Assembly: GCF_001570605.1 (NCBI RefSeq)
Contig: NZ_BBXG01000007.1
Span: 304,042 to 368,041, forward strand
Direction: 5' to 3'
Source: Herbidospora cretacea
GTDB lineage: Bacteria > Actinomycetota > Actinomycetes > Streptosporangiales > Streptosporangiaceae
DNA: 64,000 nucleotides
The translations under genes were made by a program, and so were the position numbers. The notes under the pieces were generated by a model. That model saw only the letters and a program-made list of their open reading frames with translations. It ran no database searches and was not told the DNA's origin. This document shows positions 8,082 through 15,932 of the stretch, piece after piece (position 1 is the stretch's first letter; the number at the start of each line of letters is the position of its first letter).

Positions 8082-8345
8082 ATGAGTGAGCCTACCGGCA
8101 AGTATTCGATCACTATGCCACGCGACATTGCGGAGGCCGCCAGGTCACGAAGCGGACCTTCTGGACTGTCCGCCTACGTCGCGGCCGCCGTTGCCCGCCA
8201 GATCGAGCGTGACAACCTCAGCGAACTCATCCACGTCGCCGAAGCCGAGCACGGCCCCATCTCCGACGATGAGATCCAGTCCCTGCGCGAGCAACTCCAC
8301 CAGGCCCGACATGAACAGCCTCATGGCTCGGCGGGTGCCGCATGA
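8082..8345 (+). CDS. Antitoxin of a VapBC-type module
   Basis: An 87-residue protein with an N-terminal ribbon-helix-helix-like segment (KYSITMPRDIAEAARSR, then SAYVAAAVARQIERDNL) and an acidic C-terminal tail (AEAEHGPISDDEIQSLREQL) of the kind that wraps a PIN toxin. Its stop overlaps the toxin start by ATGA, so the two are translationally coupled. Such antitoxins usually repress their own operon. Identity rests on size, fold pattern and context. Confidence 0.75.
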   Translation: MSEPTGKYSITMPRDIAEAARSRSGPSGLSAYVAAAVARQIERDNLSELIHVAEAEHGPISDDEIQSLREQLHQARHEQPHGSAGAA

Positions 8346-8755
8346 CCCGTTCTCCAGCCACCCCTGGCGGCACCCTGGTTCTCGACAGCGAGGGACTGGC
8401 CAAGGCGGTCCTGCGCGATCGTGCCGTCACGGCATGGCTCGCCCTCGCCCGCGCCGACGACCTCCGCGTGATCACCTCCGCCGCCACCCTCGTCGAAGTG
8501 GTCCACCCCCGCGTCAACCGGCCGGCCCTGGAGTGGATACTCTCGCGCCTTGTCGTGGAACCGGTCACCGAACTGATCGCCCGCCACTCCGCCAGCCTTC
8601 TGTCTGACGCGGGCCTGCATGGGCACAAGTACGCCATCGATGCCATGCTTTGCGCCACTGCTCTCGCAGCCCCTGGCCCCGTGACGGTTCTCACTTCCGA
8701 CCCTGACGACTTGGCCGCTCTGTGTGGCGGACGAGTCATCGTCATGAAGGTCTGA
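8342..8755 (+). CDS. PIN-domain toxin (VapC-like RNase)
   Basis: A 137-residue PIN domain. The acidic residues fit the family: LVLDSEG (Asp near 15), SAATLVEVVH (Glu near 52), AIDAMLCATAL (Asp near 101) and TSDPDDLAAL (Asp near 121). VapC toxins are Mg-dependent endoribonucleases that cut tRNA or rRNA, with activity blocked by the cognate antitoxin. Start ATG is inside the antitoxin stop (ATGA). Both genes lie within the tRNA-Gly island, which fits a stabilisation role. Confidence 0.8.
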   Translation: MTRSPATPGGTLVLDSEGLAKAVLRDRAVTAWLALARADDLRVITSAATLVEVVHPRVNRPALEWILSRLVVEPVTELIARHSASLLSDAGLHGHKYAIDAMLCATALAAPGPVTVLTSDPDDLAALCGGRVIVMKV

Positions 8756-9045
8756 AAGGTCCGCGACGAGCGTGGCCGGGAACAACCTCCTGCGAGCGAC
8801 CCGCATCGTTCAGGGGAGCTGTGGCGCTGGTGGGGCTTGTGATCGCGTGCCTTGCGACCCAGCGGGATTACACCTGAATCACTCTTCTGACGAGCACGGG
8901 AAGTCCCTTGAGTTGCCCGGTCAGTTGAGCTGCGCCCGATTGGGCCATTCGCCACCGCCGCTCGTCGGGTCTCCGCGAGGTGCGAGCTGATCCGGCAGGA
9001 TTCCCCGGAATACGACCTGCTGTAGTGATCGGGTGGCCGAAGTTG
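8756..9045. other. No gene seen
   Basis: About 290 bp between the toxin and the next repeat block. Short open frames only; nothing recognisable. Confidence 0.3.
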
Positions 9046-9322
9046 GTCGGGTGGCGGGCCAGGCGGAGCCGTAACAGAAGGAAGGCTTGAACGAGCGGAG
9101 CGAGAGCGCTCCGAGCGGAGCGAGGCCTGCCGGGGAGCGCGAGGGGCGGAGCACCCTCGCAAGGAGCGAAGCGACCCGGAGCGATAGCGACGTCGGACGC
9201 GAGAGCGGCCAGGGGGAGCGCGAGGGGGCGAATAGCCTCTTCGCGGCGGGGTCTGGGGGTCGCCCCCAGAAAACAAAAGAGCCCCGTGCAGGCGCCAAAA
9301 GCGCCAAGCAGGGCTCGCCGAG
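9046..9322 (-). repeat. Dispersed element copy 5 and tRNA-downstream block, copy C
   Basis: Begins with AGGCGGAGCCGTAACAGAAGGAA and continues through many GAGCGNAGCGA units, GGGTCTGGGGGTCGCCCCCAG and CAAAAGAGCCCCG to GGCTCGCCGAGA at the tRNA edge. It is clearly homologous over its whole length to 10221-10495. Confidence 0.65.
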
Positions 9323-9362
9323 AGCGGGTGACGGGATCGAACCCGCGCTGTCAGCTTGGGAA
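9323..9362 (-). pseudogene. Truncated tRNA-Gly 3' half, copy C
   Basis: Same 3' half as the intact tRNA-Gly, one base deleted in the T loop region (ACGGGATCG for ACGGGAATCG). Homology ends after CTTGGGAA at the anticodon loop, then unrelated sequence (CCAACTGC) follows. Confidence 0.75.
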
Positions 9363-9489
9363 CCAACTGCTGAAGGCTGTTATCTAAGCTGGGTGCATCC
9401 AGTCCAGCTCAGGTGAAGACGGTTGACCGTGACAACCCGTGAGAGCCTTTGAGTGACCCGGCGTTCCGGCACGGGGATCATCGATGGCC

Positions 9490-9858
9490 TCAACGCAGGG
9501 GGAGCGCTCGCACACGGATGCCGTTCGGCGAGAAAGCCGCGACCGCTCCCGACTCGAGATGCTCCTGGAGAACCTCGAGGTTGGCCAGAATGATGTTGAC
9601 GAGTTCTGGTGGCCGGAGTCCGATCAGCTCTCGTACGAGGATGCCAGATGGTTCGGCAGCGCGACTGTAGGCCAGCAGTGCCCCGAAGTCAGTGTCCGCA
9701 GACACGATCACCCTTCCGCCATATACAGCCAGCTCCATGATCGTCGCGTCTGGAGCACTCGTCGCGTGGAGATCGCGTACGTGTACCGCATCGTGACCGG
9801 CCTTGCTCAACAACTCGGCGACTCGGGGCGAAAGATTCTCGTCGATCAGGAAGTTCAC
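9490..9858 (-). CDS. DUF5615 PIN-like toxin
   Basis: A 122-residue protein opening MNFLIDENLSP, the signature of DUF5615 (Mut7-C/PIN-like) proteins. It also carries GHDAVHVRDL, TIMELAVYGGRVIVSADTDFG and a C-terminal LEVLQEHLESGAVAAF helix. The acidic residues in LIDEN and DTDF are the expected metal ligands of the PIN-like fold. It follows the DUF433 gene with a 4-bp ATGA overlap. This pairing is a known predicted toxin-antitoxin arrangement; RNase activity is inferred. Confidence 0.85.
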   Translation of the reverse strand: MNFLIDENLSPRVAELLSKAGHDAVHVRDLHATSAPDATIMELAVYGGRVIVSADTDFGALLAYSRAAEPSGILVRELIGLRPPELVNIILANLEVLQEHLESGAVAAFSPNGIRVRALPLR

Positions 9859-10085
9859 GCCGGTTCGCGGAGACTGTAGAAGTGGACGTTCGTGGAGGCT
9901 GCCGCGTATTCGAGCGCCTGCCTGATGTCCTCAAGCTCCAGGTCGGGGTAATCGGAGAGGATCTCGTCGAAAGTCCATCCTCCGGCGACCAGCCTCACCA
10001 GCGTCTCGACAGACATGCGCAGGCTACGGATGGTCGGCTTACCTTCAAGCCTCCCAGGCTCCACGGTGATCCGATCGAAGTTCAT
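9855..10085 (-). CDS. DUF433 antitoxin
   Basis: A 76-residue DUF433 protein: ITVEPGRLEGKPTIRSLRMSVETLVRLVAGGWTFDEILSDYPDLELEDIRQALEYAA shows the GKP-x-I-x-G/S-x-R-x-S/T core and the PxL..EDI..AL helix of the family, a small helical DNA-binding-like domain. Start ATG at 10085 has GAGGAGGAGG upstream with good spacing. It is first in a two-gene operon with the DUF5615 toxin and probably autoregulates it. Confidence 0.85.
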   Translation of the reverse strand: MNFDRITVEPGRLEGKPTIRSLRMSVETLVRLVAGGWTFDEILSDYPDLELEDIRQALEYAAASTNVHFYSLREPA

Positions 10086-10220
10086 AGTCTCAGCCTCCTC
10101 CTCTGATGATGCCAGCCCGGTCGCGGAGGAACGGCCCGGACTGATGACGCCAACCAAATCCTTCGGCCCACCGGAGTCCACGAGCCTCGGGTCTCCTGAC
10201 GGGTGGCAGGAGACGGTTGA

Positions 10221-10495
10221 GCGGCCGGCCAGGCGAAGCCGCAACGGAAAAATGTATTAACGAGCGAAGCGAGCGGCAGCCCGAGCGAAGCGAGGCCTTG
10301 CCAGGGAGCGCGAGGGGCGGAGCGCCCTCGCAAGGAGCGAAGCGACCCGGAGCGACAGCGACGCCGGGGACGCGATAGCGGACCAGGGGGAGCGTGAGGG
10401 GGCGAAAGCCCCCTGACAGCGGGGGTCTGGGGGTCGCCCCCCAGAATGACAAAAGCCCCGCGAAGGCGCCAAAGCGCCGAGCAGGGCTCGCCGAG
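10221..10495 (-). repeat. Dispersed element copy 6 and tRNA-downstream block, copy D
   Basis: GGCCGGCCAGGCGAAGCCGCAACGGAAAA-type element leading into GAGCGAAGCGAGCGG units, CTCGCAAGGAGCGAAGCGA, GGGGGTCTGGGGGTCGCC and CAAAAGCCCCGCG, ending at the tRNA 3' side. The last hairpin-forming parts could terminate tRNA-Gly transcription. Confidence 0.65.
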
Positions 10496-10566
10496 AGCGG
10501 GTGACGGGAATCGAACCCGCGCTGTCAGCTTGGGAAGCTGATGTTCTGCCATTGAACTACACCCGC
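10496..10566 (-). tRNA. tRNA-Gly (anticodon CCC)
   Basis: A 71-nt cloverleaf: acceptor GCGGGTG pairs with CACCCGC, T discriminator, D arm AGTTCAATGG, anticodon stem around CTTCCCAAG with anticodon CCC (plus-strand 10532-10534), T arm GGGTTCGATTCCC. CCA is not encoded. It is the only complete copy; three truncated 3' halves lie 1.1, 3.8 and 5.1 kb downstream of it. Confidence 0.95.
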
Positions 10567-10621
10567 AAGGTGCGCCACCCACTCTACATGATCCCCACCA
10601 AGCCCACACCAGACTTCCCAC

Positions 10622-10627
10622 TACCCT
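10622..10627 (+). promoter_or_regulatory. -10 box for dcd
   Basis: TACCCT seven bases before the GTG start at 10635, with no Shine-Dalgarno; consistent with leaderless transcription. Confidence 0.45.
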
Positions 10628-10634
10628 GTGGTCC

Positions 10635-11210
10635 GTGCTGCTTTCAGATCGCGACATCAGGGCCGAGGTAGACAAGGGCAGAGTCCGTCTCACCCCTTAC
10701 GACCCCGACATGATCCAACCGTCCAGCGTCGACGTGCGGCTGGACCGGATGTTCAGAGTCTTCGAGAACCACCGCTACCCCCACATCGACCCGTCGATCG
10801 AGCAGCCCGACCTGACGCGACTCGTGGAGCCGGAGGAGGACGAACCGTTCATCCTCCACCCGGGTGAGTTCGTCCTCGCGAGCACCTATGAGGTCATCTC
10901 GCTCCCCGACGACATCGCCAGCCGCCTGGAGGGCAAGTCGAGCCTGGGAAGGCTCGGCCTGCTCACCCACTCCACGGCCGGTTTCATCGACCCCGGTTTC
11001 GACGGTCACGTCACGCTTGAGCTCAGCAATGTCGCCACGCTGCCCATCAAGCTCTGGCCGGGGATGAAGATCGGTCAGCTGTGTCTGTTCCGGCTGAGCA
11101 GCCCGGCCGAGCACCCTTACGGCACGGCGAAGTACGGTTCGAGGTACCAGGGGCAGCGGGGGCCCACTCCGTCGCGGTCGTTCCTCAACTTCCACCGGAC
11201 CAAGATCTAA
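10635..11210 (+). CDS. dcd: dCTP deaminase
   Basis: A 191-residue trimeric dUTPase-fold enzyme that converts dCTP to dUTP (or, in bifunctional forms, to dUMP) for dTTP synthesis. Features: [12 protein letters not shown] start, [10 protein letters not shown], the [34 protein letters not shown] core with the catalytic Glu region, and the [14 protein letters not shown]-terminal nucleotide lid. Full length. Start is GTG with no ribosome site but a -10 box at the right distance. The tRNA-Gly gene lies divergently just upstream. Confidence 0.97.
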   Translation: MLLSDRDIRAEVDKGRVRLTPYDPDMIQPSSVDVRLDRMFRVFENHRYPHIDPSIEQPDLTRLVEPEEDEPFILHPGEFVLASTYEVISLPDDIASRLEGKSSLGRLGLLTHSTAGFIDPGFDGHVTLELSNVATLPIKLWPGMKIGQLCLFRLSSPAEHPYGTAKYGSRYQGQRGPTPSRSFLNFHRTKI

Positions 11211-11277
11211 AACGAGCAAAGAACCTTATGTGTCAGGGGAAGCCCATTGGGCAACCATTAAGTGACATCTACCTTAA

Positions 11278-11284
11278 GTTCACG
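11278..11284 (+). promoter_or_regulatory. Possible PhoP half-site
   Basis: GTTCACG, matching one half of an actinobacterial PHO box, 60 bp upstream of the DUF47-pit operon. Only one half-site is clear. Confidence 0.2.
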
Positions 11285-11343
11285 TTCTCCCTGGTTGCCT
11301 CTACTCTTCTCTGCGGACAGTCCCCGCACATCTGGAGATCCAC

Positions 11344-11961
11344 GTGCGTCTGCGTCTCACGCCCCGTGAGGACAGTTACTACGACTTGTTCGCCGACTCG
11401 GCGAACAACCTCGTCACAGCGTCACGGCTGCTGGTCGAGATCATCAGTGACGGTTCCGACCGTGAGGCTCTCGCTGAGAAGATGCGCGCGTGTGAGCACG
11501 CGGGCGACGAGCGAACTCACGCCATCCTCAACCGGCTGAACGAGAGCTTCATCACACCGTTCGACCGGGAAGACATCTACAAGCTCGCCTCGAACCTCGA
11601 TGACGTCATGGACTTCATGGAGGCGGCGGCCGATCTGATCGTGCTCTACCAGATCGACCATCTGCCCAAGGAGGTCGTGCGGCAGGTCGAGGTGCTGGAA
11701 CGCGCCGCCGAGCTGACCGCCGAGGCGATGCCGAGGCTGCGCTCGCTGAGCAACCTGAACGAATACTGGATCGAGATCAACCGGCTCGAGAACCAGGCCG
11801 ACCAGGTCTACCGGCGGCTGCTGGCCAAGCTGTTCTCCGGTGAGTACGACGCACTGACCGTGCTCAAGATGAAAGAGGTCATCGACCAGCTCGAGTCTGC
11901 GGCCGACGCGTTCGAGCACGTCGCGAACACGGTCGAGTCGATTGCGGTCAAGGAAAGTTAA
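11344..11961 (+). CDS. DUF47 family phosphate transport accessory protein
   Basis: A 205-residue PhoU-like helical protein (DUF47). Motifs: YDLFADSANNL at the N-terminus, CEHAGDERTHAILNRLNESFITPFDREDIYKLASNLDDVMDFMEAAAD, and IDQLESAADAFEHVANTVESI at the end; the acidic EHxGDE and DDVxDxxE clusters bind metals in PhoU-type proteins. GTG start with GGAGA upstream. It is followed with no gap by a Pit transporter, the usual pairing, and probably regulates that transporter. Confidence 0.93.
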   Translation: MRLRLTPREDSYYDLFADSANNLVTASRLLVEIISDGSDREALAEKMRACEHAGDERTHAILNRLNESFITPFDREDIYKLASNLDDVMDFMEAAADLIVLYQIDHLPKEVVRQVEVLERAAELTAEAMPRLRSLSNLNEYWIEINRLENQADQVYRRLLAKLFSGEYDALTVLKMKEVIDQLESAADAFEHVANTVESIAVKES

Positions 11962-12960
11962 GTGGAGCTTGCGCTCGTCATCAGTGTGGTCGTCATCGCA
12001 CTGGTCTTCGACTACACGAATGGGTTCCACGACGCCGCAAACGCGATCGCGACCTCGGTCTCGACGCGGGCGCTGACTCCCAGGGCCGCGCTGCTGATGG
12101 CGGCCGTCATGAACTTCATCGGCGCCCACCTGGGCGAACAGGTCGCCAAGACGGTCGGCAGCGGCATCATCGAGCCGCCTGAAGGCACCCACGGCCTGGT
12201 CATCGTGGGGGCGGGGCTCGTCGGGGCGATCACGTGGAACCTGATCACGTGGTACTTCGGGCTGCCCTCCTCCTCCTCGCACGCGCTCATCGGCGGGCTC
12301 GTGGGGGCGGCGCTGGCGGCCAGCGTGACCGTCCACTGGGACGGCGTGCTGGAGAAGGTGGTCATCCCGATGATCGTCTCGCCGCTCGTGGGGTTCAGCC
12401 TCGCGGGTGGCATCATGATCGCGATTCTGTGGATCTTCCGCAAATCGAACCCGCACACGACGGGCCGGGGTTTCCGGTACGCCCAGACGGTGTCCGCCGC
12501 GGCCATGGCCCTGGGCCACGGTCTCCAGGACGCCCAGAAGACGATGGGCGTGATCTTCCTCGCGCTGGTCGTCGGGGGATACGCCAGTCCCGGTGAGGAC
12601 ATCCCGCAGTGGGTCATCCTGGCCGCCGCCGCGGCGATCTCGCTGGGCACCTACGCGGGTGGCTGGCGCATCATGCGGACCCTCGGCCGGCGCATCATCG
12701 CCCTCAACCCGCCTCAGGGCTTCGCGGCCGAGAGCGCGGCGGCGACGGTGCTGTATGTGGCGGCCATCGGCTTCCAGGCCCCGATCTCCACGACCCACAC
12801 GATCACCAGCGCGATCATGGGCGTAGGCGCGACCAAGCGCCTGTCGGCCGTGCGGTGGGGCGTGGCCGGGAACATCGTCACCGCCTGGGTGCTCACCATC
12901 CCGGCGGCCGGCCTCGTGGCGGCGATCACCTACTGGATCGCCCACGCGATCATCGAATAA
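11962..12960 (+). CDS. pit: Low-affinity inorganic phosphate transporter (Pit)
   Basis: A 332-residue PiT family permease that imports metal-phosphate with protons. Family signatures are the two inverted repeats: DYTNGFHDAANAIATSVSTRAL near the N-terminus and the matching QAPISTTHTITSAIMGVG near the C-terminus, plus the PSSSSHALIGGLVGA loop. About nine to ten membrane helices. Its GTG start follows the DUF47 stop directly (TAAGTG), so the two are coupled. A rho-independent terminator follows. Confidence 0.95.
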   Translation: MELALVISVVVIALVFDYTNGFHDAANAIATSVSTRALTPRAALLMAAVMNFIGAHLGEQVAKTVGSGIIEPPEGTHGLVIVGAGLVGAITWNLITWYFGLPSSSSHALIGGLVGAALAASVTVHWDGVLEKVVIPMIVSPLVGFSLAGGIMIAILWIFRKSNPHTTGRGFRYAQTVSAAAMALGHGLQDAQKTMGVIFLALVVGGYASPGEDIPQWVILAAAAAISLGTYAGGWRIMRTLGRRIIALNPPQGFAAESAAATVLYVAAIGFQAPISTTHTITSAIMGVGATKRLSAVRWGVAGNIVTAWVLTIPAAGLVAAITYWIAHAIIE

Positions 12961-12975
12961 CCCGTACAGACAAGG

Positions 12976-13015
12976 ACAGGCGCGCGATCACCCGATCACG
13001 CGCCTGTTTCTTTTT
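12976..13015 (+). terminator. Rho-independent terminator after pit
   Basis: Stem ACAGGCGCGCGATC / GATCACGCGCCTGT (12976-12989 with 12994-13007, one G-T wobble) followed by TTTCTTTTT. Confidence 0.85.
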
Positions 13016-13040
13016 CTCCGTTACGGCTCCGCCTGCCCCG
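13013..13040 (-). repeat. Dispersed element, copy 7 (minus)
   Basis: TTCTCCGTTACGGCTCCGCCTG, the reverse complement of the core, fused to the T tract of the pit terminator and followed by very GC-rich DNA up to mshD. Confidence 0.6.
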
Positions 13041-13114
13041 GCGCCGCCCGCCGCCCCGCCGCGGCCCCGGCGCCCGGCGCCAGGCCCGCGCTCCGGGCGG
13101 GCCGCCGTCACGGG

Positions 13115-14023
13115 TCAGCGAGACGGCGCGTACATGACGTCGACGTCCCAGCGGTTGAAGCCCAGGCCCTCGTAGAGCCGGATGGCCGCGCCGTTCTCCT
13201 CGTCCACGTAGAGCATCACCTGCGACAGCCCCAGGCTCCGCAGGTGCGCGAGGCCCGTCAGGGTCAGCGCCTTGCCCAGGCCCGAGCCCTGCTCCGAGGG
13301 GTCGACGCCCACCACGTAGACCTCGCCGATGTGTTCGTGGCCGTGGCCGCCGTCGCCGTGGACCTTCGTCCAGTGGTAGCCGGCCATCGTGCCGTCGCGG
13401 AAGGCGAGGAAGAAGCCGGCGGGGTCGAACCAGGGCTCGCTCTCGCGCTGCCTCACGTCGTCGAGGGTCCAGGAGCCCTGCTCGGGGTGGTGGGCGAAGG
13501 CGCGGGCGTTGAGGGCGACCCACTCCTTCTCGTCGCGGCCGGTCTCGAAGGTGGTGATCCGCACGCCCTCGGGCACCCGCGCGGCGGGGAAGGGCGCGTT
13601 CAGGCTGCGCCGCATCTGCCACAGCGAGCGCACCCGCTGGAACCCCGCCGAGGCCGCCATCCGGCCCGCTCCGGGGTGGTCGCCGTGGGCCCACAGCCGC
13701 AGCCGGCCGCCGGTCTCCAGGACGACCGCGTCGAGCAGCATCCGGCCCAGGCCGCGCTGCCGGAACTCGGGGTGGACGACCAGTTCGCCGGACGGTCCCT
13801 CGACCTGGTCGGTCGGATCCACATGGGCAAAACCTGACAAAACACCCGAATGGTACAGAAGTGCGCTCTTGGCGCCGGGGTCGCCGCCGTACCGCAGATG
13901 GAGCATGACGTGCTCGTTCAGCGGGCGGACGCCGTCCGCGTCGGTGGCGGCCTGGACGAGGCGCTGGACCTCGGCAACCGTGGCTTCGTCGAGCCGTTCC
14001 CTGATCTCCACGTGCGCGTTCAT
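13115..14023 (-). CDS. mshD: Mycothiol synthase
   Basis: A 302-residue tandem GNAT protein that acetylates Cys-GlcN-Ins in the last step of mycothiol synthesis. The N-terminal domain has ELVVHPEFRQRGLGRMLLDAV. The C-terminal domain has the better acetyl-CoA site, GEVYVVGVDPSEQGSGLGKALTL, and ends in LYVDEENGAAIRLYEGLGFNRWDVDVMYA, as in known MshD. Start MNAHVEI at 14023; TAGAGT on the minus strand lies 8 nt upstream, so it may be leaderless. mshA of the same pathway is at 47456. Confidence 0.94.
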   Translation of the reverse strand: MNAHVEIRERLDEATVAEVQRLVQAATDADGVRPLNEHVMLHLRYGGDPGAKSALLYHSGVLSGFAHVDPTDQVEGPSGELVVHPEFRQRGLGRMLLDAVVLETGGRLRLWAHGDHPGAGRMAASAGFQRVRSLWQMRRSLNAPFPAARVPEGVRITTFETGRDEKEWVALNARAFAHHPEQGSWTLDDVRQRESEPWFDPAGFFLAFRDGTMAGYHWTKVHGDGGHGHEHIGEVYVVGVDPSEQGSGLGKALTLTGLAHLRSLGLSQVMLYVDEENGAAIRLYEGLGFNRWDVDVMYAPSR

Positions 14024-14127
14024 GGATCGCACTCTACGGACCCCCGACTGGCAAATCCCGCCAGGTGTCGCCACGGGGAATCGTTACCTTTGAGCCATAA
14101 CCCGGCCAGGTGGTCACTCTAGGCTCA

Positions 14128-15867
14128 ATGAACATGACCCCTGCTTCCCTCAGAAGACTCGCCGTGGCCGCCGTCGCCTCGGCGGGTGCGATAGCTCTCG
14201 CGATCGGCCCCGCGGGGGCGAGCGCGTCCGGCAAGGCCAAGAACGACGAGCTGGTCCCGATCCGGATCCTCTCGATCAACGACCTCCACGGCAACCTGGA
14301 GCCCCCGACGGGGTCCAGCGGCCGGATCGCCGACGAGTCCGGCACCATCATCGACGGCGTCGGCGGCGCGGCCTACCTGGCCACCTACGTCAAGCAGCAG
14401 CGCAACCGCGACACCGTCCTCGTCGCCGCCGGTGACCTGATCGGCGCCTCGCCGCTGCTGTCGGCGGCCTTCCACGACGAGCCCACGGTCGCGTTCCTCG
14501 ACTCGCTCGAACTGGCCACCTCCAGCGCCGGCAACCACGAGTTCGACGAGGGCATCACCGAGCTCAAGCGCGTCATGGACGGCAAGTGCCACCCGGTCGA
14601 CGGGTGTTCGCCCGCCGGCAAGTGGAAGGGCACCGACTTCGAGTTCATCGCGGCCAACGTGATCGACACGAAGAAGAACAAGCCGGCCCTCTCGCCCTAC
14701 TACGTGGAACGCATCAACGGCGAGAAGGTCGCGTTCATCGGCCTGGTCACCAAGACCACCCCGACGATCGTGACCGCCTCCGGCATCGCCGGCCTCGACT
14801 TCACCGACGAGGTCGCCGCCGCCAACGAGACCTCCGCCTACCTCCGCGACGTCAAGGGCATCAAGGCCCAGGTCGTGCTGGTCCACGAGGGCGACCAGGT
14901 CACCCCGAACCAGAGCCCCGACGCCTGCCCGATCGTCAAGGGCGCCGGCTCGCGCATCGCCGAGGGCATCGACCCCGAGATCGACCTCGTCATCAGCGGC
15001 CACTCCCACCAGGCCTACATCTGCAAGGCCACCGACCCGGCGGGCCAGCAGCGCGTCTACACGCAGGGCTCCTCGTTCGGCCGCGTGCTGACCCAGATCG
15101 ACTTCAACATCGACAAGGAGACCGGCGACATCGTCCGGTCGTCGGTCGTCGCCGACAACACCGTCGTGCGCCGCACCGTCACCCCCGACCCGGCCACCGT
15201 GACGTTCATCAACGACTGGAAGGCCCGCGTCGCCACCGTCGCCAACAAGAAGGTCGGCGACATCACCGCCGACATCACCAACGTCGCCGGGCCCTCGGGC
15301 GAGTCGCCGCTGGGCAACCTGATCGCCGACTCGCAGCTCGAGTCCGCCAAGACCGGCGGCAACGCGCAGATCGCCCTGATGAACCCGGGCGGCATCCGCA
15401 CCACCCTCACCTACGCCAGCTCGCCCGTCGGCGAGGGTCCCGGCGTGACCACGTACGGCGAGATCTTCGCGGTCCAGCCGTTCAACAACCTCGTACAGGT
15501 CGTCACGCTGACCGGCGCCGAGCTCAAGCTGGTGCTGGAGCAGCAGTGGGTGGGCGGCCCGAACAACCAGGCCTTCACCAAGATCCTGCAGCCGTCGTCG
15601 AACTTCACCTACTCCTACAGCAACAGCGCGCCGTGGGGTTCGAAGGTGTCCGACATCAAGATCGACGGCGTCCCGGTGACCCCGACCCAGTCGATCCGCG
15701 TCGCGGCCAACAACTTCCTCGTCGGCGGCGGTGACGCCTTCGCGGCCTTCACCCAGGGCGACGACCTGTGGAGCGGCCCGCTCGACATCGACGCGTTCGA
15801 GGCCTACCTGACCGCCAACTCCCCGGTGGCGCCCCCGGTCGCCAACCACATCACCGTTCTGCCCTAG
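14128..15867 (+). CDS. Secreted 5'-nucleotidase / metallophosphoesterase
   Basis: About 579 residues with a Sec signal peptide (basic start, hydrophobic core, AGASAS cleavage region). The calcineurin-like domain carries the metal motifs NDLHGN, AAGDLIGASPLL, GNHEFDEG, VLVHEG and SGHSHQAY. The C-terminal 5'-nucleotidase domain has GNLIADSQL, MNPGGIR and FAVQPFNNLVQVVTLTG. It should hydrolyse extracellular nucleotides to nucleosides and phosphate, in keeping with the nearby phosphate genes. Start taken at ATG 14128 (ATG 14134 is also possible). Confidence 0.93.
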   Translation: MNMTPASLRRLAVAAVASAGAIALAIGPAGASASGKAKNDELVPIRILSINDLHGNLEPPTGSSGRIADESGTIIDGVGGAAYLATYVKQQRNRDTVLVAAGDLIGASPLLSAAFHDEPTVAFLDSLELATSSAGNHEFDEGITELKRVMDGKCHPVDGCSPAGKWKGTDFEFIAANVIDTKKNKPALSPYYVERINGEKVAFIGLVTKTTPTIVTASGIAGLDFTDEVAAANETSAYLRDVKGIKAQVVLVHEGDQVTPNQSPDACPIVKGAGSRIAEGIDPEIDLVISGHSHQAYICKATDPAGQQRVYTQGSSFGRVLTQIDFNIDKETGDIVRSSVVADNTVVRRTVTPDPATVTFINDWKARVATVANKKVGDITADITNVAGPSGESPLGNLIADSQLESAKTGGNAQIALMNPGGIRTTLTYASSPVGEGPGVTTYGEIFAVQPFNNLVQVVTLTGAELKLVLEQQWVGGPNNQAFTKILQPSSNFTYSYSNSAPWGSKVSDIKIDGVPVTPTQSIRVAANNFLVGGGDAFAAFTQGDDLWSGPLDIDAFEAYLTANSPVAPPVANHITVLP

Positions 15868-15883
15868 CTCTCAGGGCAAGAGG

Positions 15884-15915
15884 AAGCCCCCGGTCAACGG
15901 CGACCGGGGGCTTTT
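15884..15915. terminator. Bidirectional terminator
   Basis: Perfect 12-bp stem AAGCCCCCGGTC / GACCGGGGGCTT (15884-15895, 15902-15913), flanked by T residues on the plus side and A/T on the other; lies between the convergent nucleotidase and glnR. Confidence 0.9.
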
Positions 15916-15932
15916 CCCATGTTCGGAGAGGC

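Noticed and set aside
9484-9879. Plus-strand frame opposite the DUF5615 toxin
   Set aside because: The minus strand encodes a clear DUF5615 protein coupled to DUF433; the plus frame has no family pattern.
14125-15849. Long minus-strand frame (574 codons) opposite the 5'-nucleotidase
   Set aside because: It is the antisense shadow of a gene with full family motifs and a signal peptide; its own translation is low-complexity Val/Gly/Asp/Arg.
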